Of a stretch of DNA of 64,000 nucleotides, positions 17,062 to 27,018 are shown piece after piece. Position numbers and translations under genes: made by a program. The notes beneath the pieces were generated by a model. That model did no database searches and was not told where the DNA came from. It was given only the letters and a program-made list of their open reading frames with translations. Source of the DNA: Neohoeflea coraliihabitans (GTDB lineage Bacteria > Pseudomonadota > Alphaproteobacteria > Rhizobiales > Rhizobiaceae); NCBI RefSeq assembly GCF_019334345.1, contig NZ_JAHWQX010000003.1:186001-250000 (forward strand). Reading direction: 5' to 3'. Numbering within the stretch: position 1 is the first letter of the stretch; each line of letters opens with the position of its first letter.

Positions 17062-18003
17062 ATGAGCCTGGCCCTGAAGTCCATAGGCGTCCTGATCGGT
17101 CTGGTGTCGCTGTTCGGCACGGCGCGTGCCGGGCGGCTGGCCTTTCGATTGGCTTCACGCGCTCCGAGCGGCGCACCGGCGTCGCGCCGCGAAGCGGAAG
17201 TGCTGGCGCGGGCCGCAGCCGCTTTCAAGGCGGCGAAAACCGTGTGGCTGCGCACGCATGACGGGCTGATTGCCGCCTATGATTTTGCGCCGACGCCAGC
17301 GGCAAAGGGCGGCAGGCGGGTTCTGGTGGTGCACGGGTATCGCTCGCGCAGCGAACACATGCTGCCGATCATCAACCGGCTGAAAGCCGAGAATTTTCGG
17401 CCGGTGGCGATCGACCTGCCCGGTCACGGCAGGTCACGCGGGCAGACCAGCCATCTGATGGCATCGGTGCAGGCAATCGATGCGGCGTGGCGCGAGTTCG
17501 GACCTTTTGATGCGATGGTCGGGCATTCGTTCGGCGGCGCCGCTGTCCTGGCAGCGGCCGCCGGTGCCGTTCCCGGCCTTGCCAGTCGGCGGCCCTACAA
17601 GCTGGCGGTGATCGCAGCGCCGACCCGGCTTGCCGCCCTGTTCGAATGGATCGGAGCCAGCGTCGGCCTGTCGGCGCGGGTGCAGGCCGCCTTCGAAGGC
17701 GAGGTTCTGCAGCAGACCGGCAAACCGCTTGCCGCCTATGACGCGGCCAATGATGTGAAGCGCCTGCGGGCCGAAGTTCTGGTGCTGCATGCCCCAGATG
17801 ACAAGGAGGTGGATTTCGGGCAAGCCGAGCGCCTCGCCGCTGCCGGGCCGCATGTGCGGCTGGTGCCGGTCAGGGGCGCGGGCCACCGCCGCATCCTGCG
17901 CGCGCCGCTCATGCTTGACGCGCTGGCCGGCTTCCTGAACGATGCGCCCGCGGCTACGGCGGACCAGACCGGGACGCCGGCAGCGCGGTCCACTGCGGCC
18001 TGA
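17062..18003 (+). CDS. Alpha/beta hydrolase, possibly membrane-anchored
   Basis: The 313-residue protein has a hydrophobic N-terminus (residues 3-22), then an alpha/beta-hydrolase fold. The nucleophile elbow is GHSFGG (Ser nucleophile), the oxyanion strand RRVLVVHGYRSRSEHM, the acid residue probably in VLHAPDDKEVDF and the catalytic His in VRGAGHRRILR. The substrate is unknown; homologues include carboxylesterases and lipases. Its ATG follows the MarR operator region directly, so it is the likely target of that regulator. The Ala/Thr-rich C-terminus is probably disordered. Confidence 0.82.
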   Translation: MSLALKSIGVLIGLVSLFGTARAGRLAFRLASRAPSGAPASRREAEVLARAAAAFKAAKTVWLRTHDGLIAAYDFAPTPAAKGGRRVLVVHGYRSRSEHMLPIINRLKAENFRPVAIDLPGHGRSRGQTSHLMASVQAIDAAWREFGPFDAMVGHSFGGAAVLAAAAGAVPGLASRRPYKLAVIAAPTRLAALFEWIGASVGLSARVQAAFEGEVLQQTGKPLAAYDAANDVKRLRAEVLVLHAPDDKEVDFGQAERLAAAGPHVRLVPVRGAGHRRILRAPLMLDALAGFLNDAPAATADQTGTPAARSTAA

Positions 18004-18054
18004 GCGGTCGCCAGAGCCGCGCGGCTCGCATGCGGCAGCAATAGGGGGAACGGC

Positions 18055-18732
18055 ATGGCGGTAGGGGATGCAGCGACTGAGGTGCCTTCAAAGGCTGGCA
18101 CCGCGGAGCAAGACGATGGCGAGGAGCTGACGATTACCAGCATCGCGGCGCTGGAACGGCTCTATCCCGCCGCGGGCGGCGCAGCACTGACCAAGGTGGT
18201 GCCGCAACTGACGCCGGCCTATCGCACACACATTGCCGCGGCTCCGTTCGTGGCGCTGGCGACCGCCGGCCCCGGCGGCCTCGATTGCTCGCCGCGCGGG
18301 GATCGTGGCAGCGTCGTGACGATTGCCGATGACCGGACCTTGCTGATTGCCGACCGGCCGGGCAACAACCGGCTGGATTCGCTGCGCAATATCGTCCACG
18401 ACGACCGCATCGGCCTGTTGTTCCTGACACCGGGGCTCGACATGACGGTGCGCGTCAACGGTTCGGCAACACTCTCGGTGGCGCCGCATCTGCTCGACCG
18501 GCTGGCGATCGATGGCAAGCGACCGCGGCTGGTGATCGTTGTGTCCATACATGAGGTCTATGCGCAATGTTCGCGGGCGTTGCTGCGGGCGCGCATGTGG
18601 GAGCCGGAAGGTCGTGTCGACGCGGACAGCCTGCCGAAAATGGGAGAGATCCTGCGCGAGATCGAGGCCTCGTTCGATGCAGAGGAATTCGACCGCGAAT
18701 GGCCGCAGCGGGCGCGCCAGGCTCTCTGGTGA
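18055..18732 (+). CDS. Pyridoxamine 5'-phosphate oxidase family FMN-binding protein (MSMEG_1061-like)
   Basis: The 225-residue protein has a split-barrel flavin fold: the strand FVALATAGPGGLDCSPRGDRGSVVTIADDRTLLIADRPGNNRLDSLRNIV includes the SPRGD phosphate-binding segment and the NNRLDSL helix. This pattern is the MSMEG_1061/DR2398-type group within the PNPOx superfamily, whose reactions are mostly undefined (possible flavin- or F420-linked reductases). It follows the alpha/beta-hydrolase with 51 bases between and may be in the same MarR-controlled unit. The first 28 residues are acidic and probably flexible. Confidence 0.8.
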   Translation: MAVGDAATEVPSKAGTAEQDDGEELTITSIAALERLYPAAGGAALTKVVPQLTPAYRTHIAAAPFVALATAGPGGLDCSPRGDRGSVVTIADDRTLLIADRPGNNRLDSLRNIVHDDRIGLLFLTPGLDMTVRVNGSATLSVAPHLLDRLAIDGKRPRLVIVVSIHEVYAQCSRALLRARMWEPEGRVDADSLPKMGEILREIEASFDAEEFDREWPQRARQALW

Positions 18733-18790
18733 GGGCGCGGCGCGCCATTGGTCCGGTGTATCAGGCGGTGTGACAGGTGAATGCGCGCAG

Positions 18791-19411
18791 TCAGTTGCGA
18801 ACGATCACCCGCGTGCCGACACCCACCTGGTTGTAAAGATTGATCACATCTTCATTCGCCATGCGAATGCAGCCCGACGACATCGCCTTGCCGATCGTCC
18901 AGGGCTGGTTGGTGCCGTGGATGCGGTAGATGGTCGAGCCGATATACAGGGCGCGCGCGCCGAGCGGATTGTCGGGTCCGCCCTTCATGTAGGCCGGCAG
19001 TATGCGGCCTTCCTGGCGCTTGACGCGATCACGCATGGTCTGCGGCGGCGTCCAGCCCGGCCATTCGGCCTTGCGGGTAATACGGTTGGTGCCCTGCCAG
19101 GTGAAACCCTCGCGTCCGACTCCAATGGCATAGGCCATGGCCTTTCCGTTGCCGAGGACGTGATAGAGGCGGCGGTCCGACGTGTCGATGATGATCGTGC
19201 CCTTGGCGTGCTTCTCGGCGAAGCGGATCGTACGGCGTGGAATGGGCGACTTGTCGGAATTGCGATGCGTGCGACCGAAATTCTTCGAAGGCGGGAAAAG
19301 GATCTGCAGCAGGCTTCTCTGATTGCCGTCCGGCGCGGCGTGCGCCATCGAGGTGCCGAGCGGCGCCGTGACAAGAAGGGCGATAGCTGCTGCGATTGCG
19401 ATTTTTTTCAT
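18791..19411 (-). CDS. L,D-transpeptidase (YkuD domain)
   Basis: The 206-residue protein carries a signal peptide (residues 1-26, AHA cleavage) and a YkuD catalytic domain (about 70-204) with His165 (YRIHGTNQP) and Cys181 in the SSGCIR motif, so the catalytic Cys is intact. The usual H of SHGC is replaced by Ser, a common variant. L,D-transpeptidases make 3-3 peptidoglycan cross-links or attach proteins to meso-diaminopimelate in the periplasm. There is no peptidoglycan-binding domain. The gene is isolated, with the convergent FMN gene 58 bases away. Confidence 0.9.
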   Translation of the reverse strand: MKKIAIAAAIALLVTAPLGTSMAHAAPDGNQRSLLQILFPPSKNFGRTHRNSDKSPIPRRTIRFAEKHAKGTIIIDTSDRRLYHVLGNGKAMAYAIGVGREGFTWQGTNRITRKAEWPGWTPPQTMRDRVKRQEGRILPAYMKGGPDNPLGARALYIGSTIYRIHGTNQPWTIGKAMSSGCIRMANEDVINLYNQVGVGTRVIVRN

Positions 19412-19568
19412 GCTGATGTTCCCCAGATCTAGAAATCGGATGCCCCGGTCCGATGGTGATTTTGCCGTAGCGGCCTATCCCGATTGCCGCAAGTGAAACA
19501 GCGGGCCGGCAGGCGCGCCGAAGGCAAGAATTTGTGCGCCTGTGGCCCGCTTGCGCCACCGCGGCGCG

Positions 19569-20642
19569 CTACTTCCTGTACATCATCCAGTTCTTCTCGA
19601 GCTCGCCCTGCATCTCCGGCGTATACAACTGGACCTGGTTGCGCCCGCGATTCTTGGCCAGATAGAGCGCTATATCGGCATTGTTGTAGAGTTCGGATGC
19701 ATCGTCGGCGTCGGACGCCATGCAGATGCCGAGCGAAATGGTGATCGGCCCGTAGTCGACGCCGGTTTTCTGGTTGCGCAACGGCGTGGCGTGGATGGCC
19801 TGGCGGATGCGCTCGGCAACCTCGACCGTGATGTCCATGCTGGTGCCTTGCAGGATGACGGCAAATTCCTCGCCGCCTGTGCGGGCCAGGAACACATCCT
19901 TGCGCAGGTTGGAGCGCATCACCGCTGCCACAACTCCGAGGACGCGGTCGCCAACGGGATGGCCGTACTGATCATTGAACTGCTTGAAGTTGTCGACGTC
20001 GCAGACGATGAGGGCATGGTACATCGCGTCGCGCGCGTCACTGTAGATTTCGGTGATCTTGTCGTCGAAGGCGCGTCGATTGGCCAGCCTGGTCAGCGGA
20101 TCGGTATGGGCAATGCGCTTGTATTCATCGAGTTCGAGCTTGACCTGCTCCATCTCGAAGGCACGCTCCACCATGTGCTTGACGACGACTTCGCCCTTTT
20201 CCATCGTGTCGCCGGTCGCCGAGCTCAAGGTGTTGACGATGTTCGAGAGAATCTCGGCGCTGGCGTGGTTCTTGGAGGAAATCCGGCTGTAGGTCTCGTT
20301 GAGCAGGCGCGCATAGCTTTCCAGCGATGACTGCTCCTGCTTGAGGAGGCGCAACATGGACTGCACCTCTTCGGTGATGCGCTCATGGGCGCCGTCCACC
20401 ACGGTCGTCTTGTAGTGATGGGCGAAATATTTTCGGCCCAGATCATCGAGTTGCTGCTGCGTCGGCGTCGGCCCCAGCGCTTCGAACTCTCGCGTGAGCT
20501 GCGCGTTGGACGCGTTGAGCGCTTCGTAGACAAGTTCATAGTTGCGCGGAATGCCGGCAATATTGCTGCGTCGCATGGTGGCAAGCACCATCGTCGCGGC
20601 GTCGAGCATCCGTACCTTCTTGCCGCCGGTCGGCATCGTCAT
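19569..20642 (-). CDS. GGDEF domain diguanylate cyclase
   Basis: The chosen ATG at 20642 gives 357 residues. The N-terminal helical region (about 12-170) begins MLDAATMVLATMRRSNIAGIPRNYELVYEAL and contains likely coiled-coil dimerisation helices. The GGDEF domain (about 175-345) has the metal and substrate residues DVDNFKQFND and the active-site GGEEF at 256-260. No RxxD inhibitory site is seen five residues upstream, so product inhibition is probably weak. It makes cyclic di-GMP in the cytoplasm; no transmembrane segment is present. The gene lies 115 bases downstream of the fumarase end on the same strand. Confidence 0.9.
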   Translation of the reverse strand: MTMPTGGKKVRMLDAATMVLATMRRSNIAGIPRNYELVYEALNASNAQLTREFEALGPTPTQQQLDDLGRKYFAHHYKTTVVDGAHERITEEVQSMLRLLKQEQSSLESYARLLNETYSRISSKNHASAEILSNIVNTLSSATGDTMEKGEVVVKHMVERAFEMEQVKLELDEYKRIAHTDPLTRLANRRAFDDKITEIYSDARDAMYHALIVCDVDNFKQFNDQYGHPVGDRVLGVVAAVMRSNLRKDVFLARTGGEEFAVILQGTSMDITVEVAERIRQAIHATPLRNQKTGVDYGPITISLGICMASDADDASELYNNADIALYLAKNRGRNQVQLYTPEMQGELEKNWMMYRK

Positions 20643-20827
20643 GCGAATTCCCCAGGGCCCCTCGAGTGTGTGAAAACAATAGGGCAGCAAACCTTGGAGA
20701 AAGATTAACACTGGCCCCCACGAAGGCCGTTGACCTGAAAAATTGCGGAAAAAATAATGCCGCCGCGGCGGAAAGTTGCGCGGCAGGAAACAGGCCCGAC
20801 TTTTCGTTGCGCAATCAGCCTGCCGCG

Positions 20828-22435
20828 TTAACCGAGGTTAAGAGACTGGAAGAAGTCGTTGCCCTTGTCGTCAACCACGACGAAGGCAGGAAAGTTCTCG
20901 ACTTCGATGCGCCAGATCGCTTCCATTCCCAGCTCGGGATACTCGACGACCTCGACCTTCTTGATGCAGTCCTGCGCCAGGCGGGCCGCCGGACCACCGA
21001 TCGATCCGAGATAGAAACCGCCATGCCGGGCGCAGGCGTCGCGCACCGCTTTCGAGCGATTGCCCTTGGCCAGCATGACCATCGACCCGCCGAAAGACTG
21101 GAACTGATCAACGTAGGAATCCATGCGCCCGGCCGTGGTCGGGCCGAAGGAACCGGAGGCATAGCCGGCCGGCGTCTTGGCGGGCCCGGCGTAGTAGATC
21201 GGATGATTCTTGAAATAGTCGGGCATCGGCTCGCCGGCCTCGAGCCGTGCTCTTATCTTGGCGTGGGCAAGGTCACGCGCGACGATGATCGAGCCGCTGA
21301 GCGACAGCTGCGTCTTGATCGGATGGCGTGACAATTCGGCGAGGATCTCCGGCATCGGCTGGTTGAGATTGATCTTGACGACGTGTTCGGAGAGCTTTTC
21401 CTCGTCGATGTCGGGCAGATATCTTGAGGGATCGGTTTCCAGTTGCTCTAGAAAGATTCCGTCGCGCGTGATGCGGCCCTTGGCCTGCCGGTCGGCGGAG
21501 CAGGAGACGCCAAGTCCGATGGGCAGCGAGGCGCCGTGACGCGGCAGGCGGATGACGCGCACGTCATGACAGAAATACTTGCCGCCAAACTGCGCACCGA
21601 CGCCCATCTGCTGCGTCAGCTTGTGCACCTCGGCTTCCATTTCGCGATCGCGGAATGCATGTCCGGTCTCCGAGCCTTCAGTGGGAAGGGCATCGAGATA
21701 CCGCGTCGAGGCGAGCTTGACCGTCTTGAGGTTCATCTCGGCGGAGGTGCCGCCGATGACGATGGCGAGGTGATAGGGCGGGCAGGCGGCCGTGCCGAGC
21801 GTGAGGATCTTTTCGCGAAGAAACTCGATCATGCGGTCATGGGTCAGCAGCGAGGGCGTTCCCTGATAGAGAAAGGTCTTGTTCGCCGAGCCGCCGCCCT
21901 TGGCGACAAACAGAAAGTCGTAGGCGTCCTCTCCCTCCTGATAGATGTCGATCTGCGCCGGCAGATTGTTGCGCGTGTTGCGTTCTTCGAACATCTTCAG
22001 CGGCGCCAGTTGCGAGTAGCGCAGATTCTTCTTCTCGTAGGCGTCCATGACGCCGGCGGCCAGCGCCGCATAATCGCCGCCTTCGGTCCAGACGCGACGG
22101 CCCTTTTTCGCCATGATGATCGCCGTGCCGGTGTCCTGGCACATCGGCAGCACGCCGCCGGCGGCTATGTTGGCGTTCTTCAAGAGGTCGAAGGCGACGA
22201 AGCGGTCGTTCTCGGTAGCTTCCGGATCATCGAGAATGCTGGCAAGCTGTTGCAGGTGCGAGGGGCGCAGCAAATGATTGATGTCGGCGAAGGCCGCTTC
22301 GGCGAGAAGCCGCAAGGCCTCGGTGTCAACGACCAGCAGATCCTCGTCGCGGAATCGCTCGGTCGTGATGTGCGCGTCGCTCAATTTGCGCCAGGGGGTG
22401 GTGTCGGGACCCAGAGGAAAAAGATCGTCAGCCAC
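20828..22435 (-). CDS. Class I fumarate hydratase (iron-sulfur)
   Basis: The 535-residue protein is full length for a FumA/B-type class I fumarase, with an N-terminal alpha domain (Cys99 in [10 protein letters not shown] is a probable cluster ligand) and a C-terminal beta domain with [16 protein letters not shown]. It interconverts fumarate and malate in the TCA cycle and depends on an oxygen-sensitive [4Fe-4S] cluster. The start is GTG behind GGAAAGG. It diverges from the acr3 gene across 211 bases and is not in an obvious operon. Confidence 0.92.
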   Translation of the reverse strand: MADDLFPLGPDTTPWRKLSDAHITTERFRDEDLLVVDTEALRLLAEAAFADINHLLRPSHLQQLASILDDPEATENDRFVAFDLLKNANIAAGGVLPMCQDTGTAIIMAKKGRRVWTEGGDYAALAAGVMDAYEKKNLRYSQLAPLKMFEERNTRNNLPAQIDIYQEGEDAYDFLFVAKGGGSANKTFLYQGTPSLLTHDRMIEFLREKILTLGTAACPPYHLAIVIGGTSAEMNLKTVKLASTRYLDALPTEGSETGHAFRDREMEAEVHKLTQQMGVGAQFGGKYFCHDVRVIRLPRHGASLPIGLGVSCSADRQAKGRITRDGIFLEQLETDPSRYLPDIDEEKLSEHVVKINLNQPMPEILAELSRHPIKTQLSLSGSIIVARDLAHAKIRARLEAGEPMPDYFKNHPIYYAGPAKTPAGYASGSFGPTTAGRMDSYVDQFQSFGGSMVMLAKGNRSKAVRDACARHGGFYLGSIGGPAARLAQDCIKKVEVVEYPELGMEAIWRIEVENFPAFVVVDDKGNDFFQSLNLG

Positions 22436-22534
22436 GGAATACCTTTCCAGTCACATGTCGGTCGCAGAACTTGGCCACGGTCTTAGGGGCAAGGCCCGGC
22501 AAATGCAATTGCACGGAATCGGTGGCGGGCGGCC

Positions 22535-22547
22535 TTGAATAATTCAA
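22535..22547. promoter_or_regulatory. Candidate operator upstream of the Acr3 transporter
   Basis: TTGAATAATTCAA is a 13-base perfect inverted repeat around a central A, lying 100 bases upstream of the acr3 GTG and 100 bases upstream of fumarase on the other strand. ArsR-type metalloid repressors bind AT-rich inverted repeats, and acr3 is usually under such a repressor, but no arsR gene is in this window. Which of the two divergent promoters it would control is not known. Confidence 0.35.
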
Positions 22548-22646
22548 TACTTCATGATTTATCGAGGTAATTAAGATCGAAAACCGTAACGCCCGTACCG
22601 CCGCTTCGCGCAGCGGGCGCCGCGTCCAAAGGAAGAGGAGCGTGAA

Positions 22647-23702
22647 GTGTCGATTTTCGAGCGGTATCTGACTCTTTGGGTCGCCCTGTGCATCATTGCC
22701 GGCATCGCGCTCGGATACGTGTTTCCAGCGTTCTTCGAGATGATCGGTTCGGCCGAGATCGCCAACGTCAATCTGCCGGTGGCGGTGCTGATCTGGATGA
22801 TGATCATTCCGATGCTGGTCAAGATCGACTTTGCCACTCTGGGCCAGGTCAGTCGCCACTGGCGCGGCATTTCGGTAACGCTGCTCGTCAATTGGGCCAT
22901 CAAGCCGTTCACCATGGCCGTGATGGCCTGGGTTTTCATCGGATGGCTTTTTGCGCCCTGGCTTCCGGAAGCTCAGATCGACAGCTACATCGCCGGTCTG
23001 ATCCTGCTTGGCGCCGCCCCGTGCACGGCGATGGTCTTTGTCTGGAGTAATCTCACCAAGGGTGACCCGCTTTTCACGCTCAGTCAGGTCACGGTGAACG
23101 ATCTGGTGATGGTCGTCGCCTTTGCGCCGATTGTCGCGCTCCTTCTCGGCATTTCCGCGATCACGGTGCCGTGGCAGACCCTGCTTTTGTCGGTTGCGCT
23201 CTACATCGTCGTGCCGGTGGTCATCGCCCAGCTGTTGCGCAAGCGCTTTCTGGCGGCCGGCGGCGAGGCCGCGCTGCAGGGGTTGCTGGCAAGACTGCAG
23301 CCGCTTTCGATGCTGGCATTGCTGGCGACACTCGTCGTCCTGTTCGCGTTTCAGGGCCAGGCGATCATGGCGCAGCCGATGATCATCGTTCTGCTTTCGG
23401 TGCCGATCATCTTCCAGACCTATCTGATCTTCGGAGTGGGATATTTCGCCAACCGGGCTGTCGGCGAGACGCATGTGATCGCAGGTCCGTCGGCGCTGAT
23501 CGGGGCGAGCAATTTCTTCGAACTTGCAGTGGCGGTGGCGATCAGCCTGTTCGGCTTCAATTCCGGCGCCGCGCTGGCAACAGTGGTCGGCGTGCTGATC
23601 GAGGTTCCGGTGATGCTGTCGCTGGTGTGGATCGTCAACCGCTCGAAGGGCTGGTATGATGTCGGACCTGCACAGGCGCGTCGCAACCGGGCTCATCCGT
23701 AA
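22647..23702 (+). CDS. acr3: Arsenite efflux transporter, ACR3 family
   Basis: The 351-residue protein shows about ten hydrophobic segments and the ACR3 landmark GAAPCTAMVFVWSNLTKGDP with its conserved Cys, followed by a QVTVNDLVMVVAFAP stretch. It exports arsenite (and possibly antimonite) across the inner membrane. GTG at 22647 follows GGAAGAGGAG. No arsR, arsC or arsH is adjacent: it faces the fumarase gene on one side and a peptidoglycan enzyme on the other, so any repressor must act from elsewhere. Confidence 0.93.
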   Translation: MSIFERYLTLWVALCIIAGIALGYVFPAFFEMIGSAEIANVNLPVAVLIWMMIIPMLVKIDFATLGQVSRHWRGISVTLLVNWAIKPFTMAVMAWVFIGWLFAPWLPEAQIDSYIAGLILLGAAPCTAMVFVWSNLTKGDPLFTLSQVTVNDLVMVVAFAPIVALLLGISAITVPWQTLLLSVALYIVVPVVIAQLLRKRFLAAGGEAALQGLLARLQPLSMLALLATLVVLFAFQGQAIMAQPMIIVLLSVPIIFQTYLIFGVGYFANRAVGETHVIAGPSALIGASNFFELAVAVAISLFGFNSGAALATVVGVLIEVPVMLSLVWIVNRSKGWYDVGPAQARRNRAHP

Positions 23703-23922
23703 TTCCTCGCGTCCGAGCGGCCAGGGTGTTGACGCTTTGCAACAGCCGTTCACAAACGGGTGACACGCGGTACGGTCGCTTGCTTTGCGCAAGGGCTTTG
23801 TTACCTTTTGGCATATAGCTGATTCAGCTGCGTCGCGGTCATGGACGCTCGGTATTGCAAACCTCAGCCCATTGCTCGGCAGAGCAGCGGCTCGGGTCTC
23901 CGCCAGAAGGGAAAAAGTTCGT

Positions 23923-25869
23923 ATGGTTTCGGGTAAGGGTTTGAGCGCCGCTTTGTTGGCCTTGATGATGGGCGTCAGCGGGCTGACGATTGCGCCGCCG
24001 CAGGTCGCGGCCGGCGCGCTCGATGCCAACTTCATCAAGACACCGCAGCAGCGCATCCGCGAATTCAACGCGCAACAGGACGGCCGGCAGGATCGGCGGT
24101 GGCGTGAACGCCGGATCGAGCGCCGGCGTTCAGAGACACGGTCGCGGTCGCGGTCGAACAAGCCGACCTATTCGTCGCAGGCGCCGATCAAGACGGTCAG
24201 CGGTCCGAGTTACAAGACCTACGCGCCCGACCGTCTGGTGCGCATTGATCTGTCGCAGATCAGTGATCCGATGGTGACAGCCTCGACCTCGACGGCGGGC
24301 TTTCCGCCGCTCGGCTTCAGTCCGTTCGAGGAAGGTCGCCAAGCGTTCGCCGACATCAAGCTGCGCGCCTTGCCCGAAACCGCCAAGGCGGTGATCGAAA
24401 TCTATTCATCCGAACCCGAATATCTGTGGGTGGCCGGTACCGGGCTGAACGATGCGGCGCGCGCTGCCATCGCTGTTCTGCAGGATGCCGATGCAGTCGG
24501 TCTTTCCGCACAGGATTACCAGGTCGCGGTGCCGGCGGATTCGTTCGACATCGGGCTGGGTTCGGCACGCCAGCGCGAGTTGATGCGGTTCGAAATGGCC
24601 CTGTCGGCGGCGGTGGGTGACTACATCCTCGATGCCAGCCGGGGCCGTGTCGACCCGAACCGCATCTCGGGCTATCACGACTTCAAGCGCAAGCAGCCGG
24701 ATCTGGTGGCGCAGTTGAAGAAGGTCGCAACATCCGGCGATGCCGCGGCCACGCTGCGCGCGTTCAATCCGCAGGGCGATCATTTCGCGGCGATGGTCGT
24801 CGAACTCGAGCGCTTGCGGCAGCTGGACGCCGAAAAGAGCATTTCGATCGATCCGGGACTGCTGCTGAAGCCCGGTCAGGCCAGTTCCGAGACGAAGAAC
24901 GTGGTCGCGGCGCTGCGCCAGCGCGGCTCGGAGCAGTTGAAGAGCACGCACGCGCTGCTGCTGGCGAGCTATATCGACAATGAGGAATATGATCCGGACA
25001 TCGTGGCGCTCGTGCGCGACTTCCAGAAGGAAGCCGGGCTGCGGGTCGATGGTATTGTCGGCCCGCGCACCGTGCAGGCCATCATGGGCGAGAGCAGTGC
25101 AGCGAAGATCACCAAGCTGAAACTGGCGATGGAGCGGGCGCGCTGGCTGCCGGGGCGGCTGGCTGATCGCCGCGTCTTCATCAACCAGCCGGCTTACACC
25201 GCATCCTATTACGAGAACGGCAAGAAGGATTTCGAAACGCGGGTCGTCGTCGGCACAGCTGCCAACCAGACCTATTTCTTCGATGACAAGATCGAACGCG
25301 TCGAATTCAATCCCTCCTGGGGCGTGCCGCAGTCGATCATCTTCAATGAAATGATGCCGCGGCTGCGCCGTGATCCGTCCTATCTCGATCGCCTCGGCTA
25401 CCGCGTCACCTATAATGGCCGGTCCGTCTCCTCGAGTGCCGTCAACTGGTACTCGGTGGGCTATGGCACGGTCGGCGTGCGCCAGCCGCCGGGCCCGAAA
25501 AATGCGCTCGGGCAGTTGAAGATCATGTTCCCCAACAAGCATGCCATCTACATGCACGACACACCGGCCAAGTCGCTGTTCAACAAGGACATGCGTGCCT
25601 TCAGCCATGGCTGCGTGCGATTGCAGGATCCGCGCGGCATGGCGGCGCGCGTGCTCGGTACCAGCGTCGAGCAGATTGGCGCCGAGATCGCCGGTGGACA
25701 GAACAAGCCGGTTCCGGTGCCCGAAGAAATCCCGGTGCATGTCGCCTATTTCACGGCATGGCCGAGCGAGAGCGGCGAGATGCAGTATTTTGCCGATGTC
25801 TACGACCGCGACCGCTATCTGCAAAAGGCGATCGAGGCGACCGAGAGCGAGCGTCAGGCCGCAAGTTAA
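23923..25869 (+). CDS. Large L,D-transpeptidase with peptidoglycan-binding domain (YcbB-like)
   Basis: The ATG at 23923 with a GAAGGGAAAAAG ribosome site gives 648 residues beginning with a signal peptide (GLSAALLALMMGVSG). A basic low-complexity stretch (about residues 45-85, rich in Arg and Ser) comes next, then a helical scaffold domain. A peptidoglycan-binding domain is marked by ALVRDFQKEAGLRVDGIVGPRTVQA, and the YkuD domain has His562 and Cys564 in SHGCVR. It makes L,D cross-links in the periplasm. The frame runs 46 residues further upstream, but that segment has no signal peptide and is probably untranslated. It precedes the extensin-like gene by 70 bases. Confidence 0.92.
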   Translation: MVSGKGLSAALLALMMGVSGLTIAPPQVAAGALDANFIKTPQQRIREFNAQQDGRQDRRWRERRIERRRSETRSRSRSNKPTYSSQAPIKTVSGPSYKTYAPDRLVRIDLSQISDPMVTASTSTAGFPPLGFSPFEEGRQAFADIKLRALPETAKAVIEIYSSEPEYLWVAGTGLNDAARAAIAVLQDADAVGLSAQDYQVAVPADSFDIGLGSARQRELMRFEMALSAAVGDYILDASRGRVDPNRISGYHDFKRKQPDLVAQLKKVATSGDAAATLRAFNPQGDHFAAMVVELERLRQLDAEKSISIDPGLLLKPGQASSETKNVVAALRQRGSEQLKSTHALLLASYIDNEEYDPDIVALVRDFQKEAGLRVDGIVGPRTVQAIMGESSAAKITKLKLAMERARWLPGRLADRRVFINQPAYTASYYENGKKDFETRVVVGTAANQTYFFDDKIERVEFNPSWGVPQSIIFNEMMPRLRRDPSYLDRLGYRVTYNGRSVSSSAVNWYSVGYGTVGVRQPPGPKNALGQLKIMFPNKHAIYMHDTPAKSLFNKDMRAFSHGCVRLQDPRGMAARVLGTSVEQIGAEIAGGQNKPVPVPEEIPVHVAYFTAWPSESGEMQYFADVYDRDRYLQKAIEATESERQAAS

Positions 25870-25939
25870 GGTGGGCCTGAGCCTCGGCCGGGGCGCATTC
25901 TGATTGGAACATGGCGCGGCGGCGCGGCGTTGTCGTGTC

Positions 25940-26935
25940 ATGAAACTGCAGCGAATATCCGCAGGAGACCTTGCAGAGGCGTGCCATCTGGCGGCCGGCG
26001 GACGGCGATTGCGCCGATGCGCCCGCGGCCTGCTCAATGCTGTCGTCGGTGCGGGGCTGGCCGGCCTGCCAGTCGCCGCAGCGGCGGAGATTGCGCCCGA
26101 GACCGCCGTCGCCGAGAGCGCTGACCAGGCGGCGGGCGACGCTGCCGCGGACGGCAAAGTTACGCCCGTCACCGAGACCGGGACTGGACCTTTCGCTCTG
26201 CCGCTGCAGGGCCCGATGCCGATGCCAAGGCCGGTGTCAGGACGGATCATTCCGCCAAAAGAGACCATTGTCGAGCGGGTGCGGGATGCGGCACCGCCAG
26301 CAGGGCAGGCCAATTGCCTGCGCGCGCTGACGAGCCTCGGCGTGGTCTTCGAAGCGGCCGATCCGGTGCGCGAAGCCAATGGCTGCGGCATTTCCCAGCC
26401 CCTGACGATCAGTGGCTTTGCCGACGGCGTGCAACTTGATCCGCCGGCGATGATCGGCTGCAAGACCGCGGTGGCGCTGGCACAGTGGATCGAGGATGAA
26501 GTCAAGCCGGCGGCCGCGCGGCGGGCGTCGGGGCAGGTCGATCTGGCGTCCGGGGCGGTGATCAATGCCGCGGCGAGCACAACGGCAGACGCGAACGAGC
26601 CGCTGGCCGAGGGGCGTTCTCTCGCCGCCCTGGTTAATGCCTCGGGCTATGTCTGCCGGTCGCGCAACAATGGCGCAGCGGTCAAGAAGATGAGCGAGCA
26701 CTCCTACGGCCGGGCGATCGATATCTCGGCCTTCACGTTCGCCGACGGCACGCGGCTGCCGGTCACTCCGCGCAGCGATGAACATACGCTCGACATGGCG
26801 TTCCAGCGCGCTGTGCGGGGCGGGGCATGTCTTTACTTCACGACCGTGCTTGGTCCGGGCAGTGATGCCTATCACTCCGATCACCTGCATCTCGACCGGG
26901 CGCCGCGGCGCGGCGGTTATCGCATCTGCCAGTGA
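25940..26935 (+). CDS. Extensin-like C-terminal domain protein, exported
   Basis: The chosen ATG at 25940 (MKLQRIS) gives 331 residues with a basic N-terminus and a hydrophobic stretch ending VAAAAEI. A proline/alanine-rich linker (about 55-100) follows, then an extensin-like C-terminal domain (about 120-330) with CRSRNNGAAVKKMSEHSYGRAIDISAF and YHSDHLHLD. The His-Asp-His-rich EHSYGRAIDIS and SDHLHLD motifs match the metallopeptidase-related fold of this family, near DD/LD-carboxypeptidases. A periplasmic role in the wall is inferred from the adjacent L,D-transpeptidase gene. Confidence 0.85.
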   Translation: MKLQRISAGDLAEACHLAAGGRRLRRCARGLLNAVVGAGLAGLPVAAAAEIAPETAVAESADQAAGDAAADGKVTPVTETGTGPFALPLQGPMPMPRPVSGRIIPPKETIVERVRDAAPPAGQANCLRALTSLGVVFEAADPVREANGCGISQPLTISGFADGVQLDPPAMIGCKTAVALAQWIEDEVKPAAARRASGQVDLASGAVINAAASTTADANEPLAEGRSLAALVNASGYVCRSRNNGAAVKKMSEHSYGRAIDISAFTFADGTRLPVTPRSDEHTLDMAFQRAVRGGACLYFTTVLGPGSDAYHSDHLHLDRAPRRGGYRICQ

Positions 26936-27018
26936 GCTTTCCGGGTCTCTAACCCGCTATTTACACTTGCCTGCTAGTTTTTGCGCGGGTTTGCGTGCGC
27001 AGCTGGGGGTAGAGTGCG

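Noticed and set aside
22428-24161. 577-codon minus-strand frame across acr3
   Set aside because: It covers acr3 and the start of the transpeptidase gene on the opposite strand; translation is His/Asp/Arg-rich and matches nothing.
24406-26580. 724-codon open frame on the minus strand
   Set aside because: It lies opposite the L,D-transpeptidase and extensin genes, whose motifs are intact, and its translation is Arg/Ala/His-rich without family motifs. High-GC shadow.
26951-26988. AACCCGC...GCGGGTT inverted repeat as a terminator after the extensin gene
   Set aside because: The arms are separated by a loop of more than 20 bases and no T-run follows.
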